DNA from: Liquidambar formosana
Lineage: Eukaryota; Streptophyta; Magnoliopsida; Saxifragales; Altingiaceae
DNA length: 64,000 nt
NCBI GenBank assembly: GCA_039720395.1
Contig: CM077827.1
Span: 15,229,615 to 15,293,614, forward strand
Direction of reading: 5' to 3'
This document shows positions 59,931-64,000 of this stretch, piece by piece (position 1 is the first letter of the stretch; every line of letters starts with the position of its first letter). A program made the translations under genes and the position numbers. The notes under the pieces were generated by a model that was given only the letters and a program-made list of their open reading frames with translations, did no database searches and was not told where the DNA came from.

Positions 59931-61180
59931 CTATTCCATAGGAGTATCACTAGGTTTGGAACCCAGCATCCCAGTTTCCTTGAGAAGATCTAACACATAC
60001 TTTCGCTGGGAAATGAAAATGACAGTCCTAGATCTAACAACTTCAATACCTAGAAAATACTTCAAACTCCCCAAATCCTTTATCTCAAATTCATTGGCTA
60101 AATGTTCCTTCAATGTTTGTATCTCCTCGTAGTCATCTCCTGTTAGCACAATATCATCCACATATACAATAAAAACTGTTACCTTCCCCTGTGAAGAGTG
60201 CTTGATGAATAATTGTTTGAAGTCATATTTCAACATAGCTCGAGTAAATCTCTCAAACCACGCTCGAGGAGATTGCTTCAATCCATATAAAGCCTTCTTC
60301 AGTTTGCATACCTTCCCCCCTTGGCTGTATCACCATCAAAACCTGGAGGCACATCCATGTAGACCTCCTCTTCTAGATCTCCATGGAGAAATGCATTTTT
60401 AACATCCAACTGATAAAGGGCCCATCCAAAATTGGGAGCTAAAGAGAGTAGGACTCGAACAGAATTCATCTTGGCCATAGGAGCAAATGTCTCCTGGTAA
60501 TCAATGCTATATGTCTGTGTGAAGCCTTTTGCTACCAATCTAGCTTTATACCTTTCCACTGAACCATCAGCCTTATGCTTTATCGTGAATACCCATTTGC
60601 ATCCAACTGTCTTCTTTCCCACAGGCAATTCAACTAAATCCCAAGTTTTATTTTTCTGAAGAGCACTCATCTCTTTACACATAGCTTCCTTCCATTTTTT
60701 ATCACAGAGTGCATTCTGTAAATTGTTAGGAATAGACACAGAAGACAATTGGGATACAAAGGTACGAAAAAATGGAGAGAGACTATGATAGGAGACAAAG
60801 TTAGAAATAAGATGTTGAGTACAAGATCTAACTCCTTTACGAAGAGCAATAGGAATATCAGAATCATCCAGAGTAACAGGAGTAGATATGATATTACCTG
60901 AGTCCAAACATGATGGTTGGCCTGTAGGGAGGGGAAATGGTCTTTTCCTTCTGTCTCCTTGAATAGACCTATAATTCTTTGGAAGGGGGATGCATTTCTT
61001 CCAAGCCTTGTGATGGAATAGGAATAGGATCAGAAGAAGATATAGAAATAGGGTTAGAAAGAGATATAAGAGTAGGAAGTACAGTAGACTTCTCTTCATT
61101 ACAACTCTCCCCCTGAAGAGAAGTTTGGGGGGAGGAAAAATAATAGACCGATTCAAGGAATGTGACATCCATAGTGACAA
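59931..61180 (-). pseudogene. Copia reverse transcriptase, copy 2
   Basis: N-terminal block [78 protein letters not shown]. After a frameshift near 60290 it continues KQSPRAWFERFTRAML and VFIVYVDDIVLTGDDYEEI (intact YVDD), IKDLGSLKYFLGIEV. Upstream it is fused to the integrase-RT linker. Confidence 0.85.
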
Positions 61181-61812
61181 ACTTATTGCGTGAGGGAGGA
61201 TGATAGCACTTATAGCCCTTTTGAGTAGGTGAGTAGCTCAAGAAAAAGCACTTCAGAGCTTGAGGATCTAACTTACTATGAGCCTGGACAGCCACATGAA
61301 CAAAGCAAACACACCCAAACACACGAGGAGGAATAAGAAAAGTACTAGGGCATGAGGGTAAAGACAACAAATCGATGGGTGCCTTGTGAGCAAGAACTCT
61401 AGAAGGCATCCGATTCATTAAATATGCTGCAGTGAGCACTGCATCCCCCCAATAGGATTTAGGAACATGCATAGAGAACATCAAAGCCCTAGCTGTCTCA
61501 AGAAGGTAGCGGTTCTTTCTTTCTGCAACCATTTTGTTGAGGAGTATCCACACAAGAAGTCTGATAGATGATACCATGGTCTTGAAAATAGGATTGAAGA
61601 CCCCTATAAAGGTACTCACCTCCATTATCAGAACGAACGATTTTAATGGAGGTGTTAAATTGGTTAAGCACCATCTTATGGAAAGTTTGAAAACATGAGA
61701 AAACATCACGTTTTTCTTTCAACAGATACACCCATGTAGTCCTAGTGAAATCATCAATAAAAGTAACAAACCAGCGAAATCCAGATAATGAGATAATACG
61801 AGAGGGACCCAT
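60969..61812 (-). pseudogene. Copia integrase core and C-terminal part, copy 2
   Basis: FRWFVTFIDDFTRTTWVYLL, KIVRSDNGGEYLYRGLQSYF, then a frame change and [61 protein letters not shown] and D of the triad are visible (in FIDD/SDNGGEY context); the Glu region (QQNGCRKK) is broken by the shift. Confidence 0.8.
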
Positions 61813-62561
61813 ACATCAGTGTGCACAGTAGTAAAAGGCAAGTTACTTCTATTAAAACTAGGTGGCAATGAAGTACGATGAAGTTTTGCAAGTTCACAAA
61901 CTTCGCACTTAAATTGAGAAACATTTATTCCAGAAAACAATGATGGAAAAAGTCTTTGAAGCAAGAAAAAAAAGGGATGGCCCAATCTTCTATGCCAGAG
62001 CCAAAGCTTCTCTTCAGAAGTAGTACATCTCCCAGATTGATGTGCATGCATAATTCGAGCACCATCCTTCTCAAGAGAATCTAAGAAGTAAAGACCATCT
62101 CGCACACTACCACTGCCAATCATCCTCCTCGTGACTAGGTCCTGAAAAACACAATGAGAAGGATAAGAGGTTACACTACAATTGAGATCAGTAGTAAGGC
62201 GACTAATGGACAATAGATTGTTAGAGAAATTGGGAACATGTAAGACTGAAGAAAGAGACATATCAGGGTTAATAGTGAGGGAACCTTTCCTTGAGATAGA
62301 GGACAAAGAACCATCAGCTACCCTAACCTTATCTCTGCTTGAACAAGGGTGATAAGAACGCAACAAGGAAGATAAACTAGTCATATCGTCAGAAGCCTCA
62401 AAATTAATAATCCAAGGACGATAAGAGGATTTACAAGATACACTAAAAGAAGTAACCAAATTACCTGAGTGGACAAAAGAAGTAGATGCAGTGGTAGATG
62501 TATCCAGTTGAGACACCAGGTGTTGTTTGACAGATTCAACCTCAGCTCGGGTAAGGGTCAC
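61719..62561 (-). pseudogene. Copia protease and pre-integrase, copy 2
   Basis: Open for 280 codons. The protease site reads WIINFEASDDMTS where the family has WIIDSGASDHMT, so the catalytic DSG is lost. The pre-integrase zinc region keeps its HHCC ligands (LWHRRLGHPFF ... CEVCELAKLHRTS). Copy 1 keeps DSG at the same place. Confidence 0.8.
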
Positions 62562-63545
62562 AGACTCAGAATGAGAAGGTCCAGAGGAGAATGAAGTAGG
62601 TGGAATAGTGTTAGCAGTAGTAGAATAGTGAGCTCGGGACCGAGATACACCACTAGTACGGCCCCCCTACCTCTAGTAGGGCGACCATGGAGCCTCCAAC
62701 AAGTTTCTCTGGTATGTCTCGGTTTCTGGCAATGATCACAAAATAACTTATCCTTCTTATCAGACACAGAATCAACACCCTTTCCTCCATCACGACATGG
62801 TAGAACACCTTTTTGGTTTCGCTGAGAAGCCATAGCAAGTGCAGAGCGCTCCTGTGAGGTAGAGTGAAGCATAGTATTCCTTCAGCTCTCTTCATTTTGA
62901 ACATAAGCATACACACTTCTTAACGAAGGAAGAGGTTCCTTCCTTAAAATTTGTATACGAATCGAATCATATTCATCTCTCAGCCCAACAAGAAAATCAA
63001 AGATCCGCTCCTGCTCAACAAGTGTATTAAACTTCAAGACGTCAGCTGGACACTCAGCTCGAAAATCTTGATAATAATCCAACTCCTGCCACAATGCCCG
63101 GAGTTTATGAAAATAAACTGATAAAGGCTTATCCTCCTGGGTAGTCTCATGAATACGACGTTTCAAGTCATACAGCTATGTTCCCTACCTTTGAATAAGT
63201 TTGTACAACTGCATCCCAAATCTCCTTTGCAGTCCTCAGAAGCAAGTAGCCATCACTAACCTCTGGTTGCATCGAATGTAAAAGCCAAGACATAATCATA
63301 GAATTTTCTACATCCCACCTCTCATACGAAGAGTCAGTTATTGAAGGTTCTTTCACCTTACCATTCAAATATCCCATCTTCCCTTTACTTGTGATATATA
63401 AGGTTGCCGATCGAGACCAAGCTAAATAATTAAGCCCATCCAATTTCACAGTTGTGATTTGGAGTGTAGGGTTGTCATTAGTGGGTATTCCTAGACCCAT
63501 TACCCTATTAGGTTGGCTTTCAGAGGTCTGAATAAATTTTGACAT
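62558..63545 (-). pseudogene. Copia gag and zinc knuckle, copy 2
   Basis: ATG 63545 (MSKFIQTSESQPNRVMGLGI), ITTVKLDGLNYLAWSRSA, then at about 63170 a 5-bp loss relative to copy 1 shifts the frame; it continues IHETTQEDKPLSVYFHKLRA, FDFLVGLRDEYDSIRIQILR, and after another shift the zinc knuckle CDHCQKPRHTRETC. Confidence 0.82.
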
Positions 63546-64000
63546 GAGGTAGACAGCACTCAACCACCTAAAAAACCAAGTCCAAACACAACGGATATGT
63601 CCCCACGCAACAGATATCACAAGGTAACCAACGTTCAATATGTAACACTAGCCAACACACATAGCCCACACAGCCCACAAACACCTCACGCAGCCCACAA
63701 AACACCTGTTAGACCTCCAAACACAGCCCCAAACAGCAAACAAAGAGGTTTTCCAGTGCATATTAGTGAAGGTTACGGCTGGTACAAGGCATATTGCTAC
63801 AAAAAACCATTGAAACGAAGCAACGAACACCAAAGAGGCTTAGGGACCTTCAAGTCGGCACCCTCTTGCAGTTTGACCCATTAAACTCGAACAATCAAGG
63901 CCGTAATGGGGGTTTTGAAAAAAAAGGCCATTTTCCTGGAAAATGAAAGAAAAATCGAAAAACCCCCTTAAATCATCTCGAATCTGGACGAAAATTCATA
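63546..64000 (-). other. Leader of copia copy 2
   Basis: Matches the leader of copy 1 (56111-56710) in reverse complement; non-coding. The PBS and 5' LTR are beyond the window end. Confidence 0.7.

Larger units (their letters stand above)
58994..64000 (-). mobile_element. Younger Ty1/copia copy (copy 2), minus strand, inserted in copy 1
   Basis: 3' LTR 58994-59200, polypurine tract ACTTGAGGGGGAG, then (right to left in DNA) RNase H, RT, integrase, protease, gag to 63545 and leader to the window end. The 5' LTR is outside. The left flank GGATT (58989-58993) should be the target duplication. All domains are present but separated by small indels. Confidence 0.88.

Overview
This 64-kb window is flowering-plant nuclear DNA made mostly of nested transposable elements. 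The evidence is direct: several classes of plant LTR retrotransposon with tRNA-iMet primer-binding sites, an L1-type LINE, Stowaway and Harbinger-type MITEs, a Helitron-like element, plant-only PMD/DUF7745 proteins, and spliced genes with plant-type introns. I see nothing that fixes the species; a eudicot-like, AT-rich, repeat-rich genome fits. Only one probably live host gene is visible, a plastid-targeted DnaJ-type zinc-finger protein around 48.9-50.8 kb, and its last exon is not found.

Layout. 1-12545: a minus-strand Ty1/copia element of Angela type (5' LTR at 10863-12545, long leader, gag, protease/integrase, reverse transcriptase running off the left edge). It is split by a solo LTR of its own family (1059-2717, TSD AATAT) and by a 3.1-kb solo-LTR-like element here called E1 (4571-7668). 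12546-28249: two degenerate plant mobile-domain genes on the minus strand, a DUF7745-like one (E3), cut by the copia LTR, and a seven-exon PMD gene (E4). E4 is split by a near-perfect 9.7-kb Ty3/gypsy chromovirus of Tekay type (14479-24182), which landed on a splice donor. A 169-bp tandem repeat lies upstream of E4. 28250-31733: E2, a second copy of the E1-type element on the plus strand. 31734-33656: a tandem LTR-internal-LTR-internal remnant of a small gypsy-type element. 33657-48934: intergenic DNA with MITEs, a 0.9-kb foldback, a 3.7-kb Helitron-like element, a SIRE-like solo LTR, and an orphan promoter with site II and telo-box motifs. 48935-50778: the DnaJ-type zinc-finger gene. 51646-55185: a dead, 5'-truncated L1 LINE. 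55900-64000: two copies of one copia family, the younger minus-strand copy inserted into the older plus-strand copy.

The most interesting signal is an about 75-85-bp double-dyad (cloverleaf-like) module found upstream of the core promoter in four otherwise different units: the LTR-like elements E1 and E2 and the two genes E3 and E4. It ties the mobile-domain genes to a large-LTR retrotransposon family and may be a shared promoter or regulatory cassette. All gene structures were derived by eye; no database search was run.
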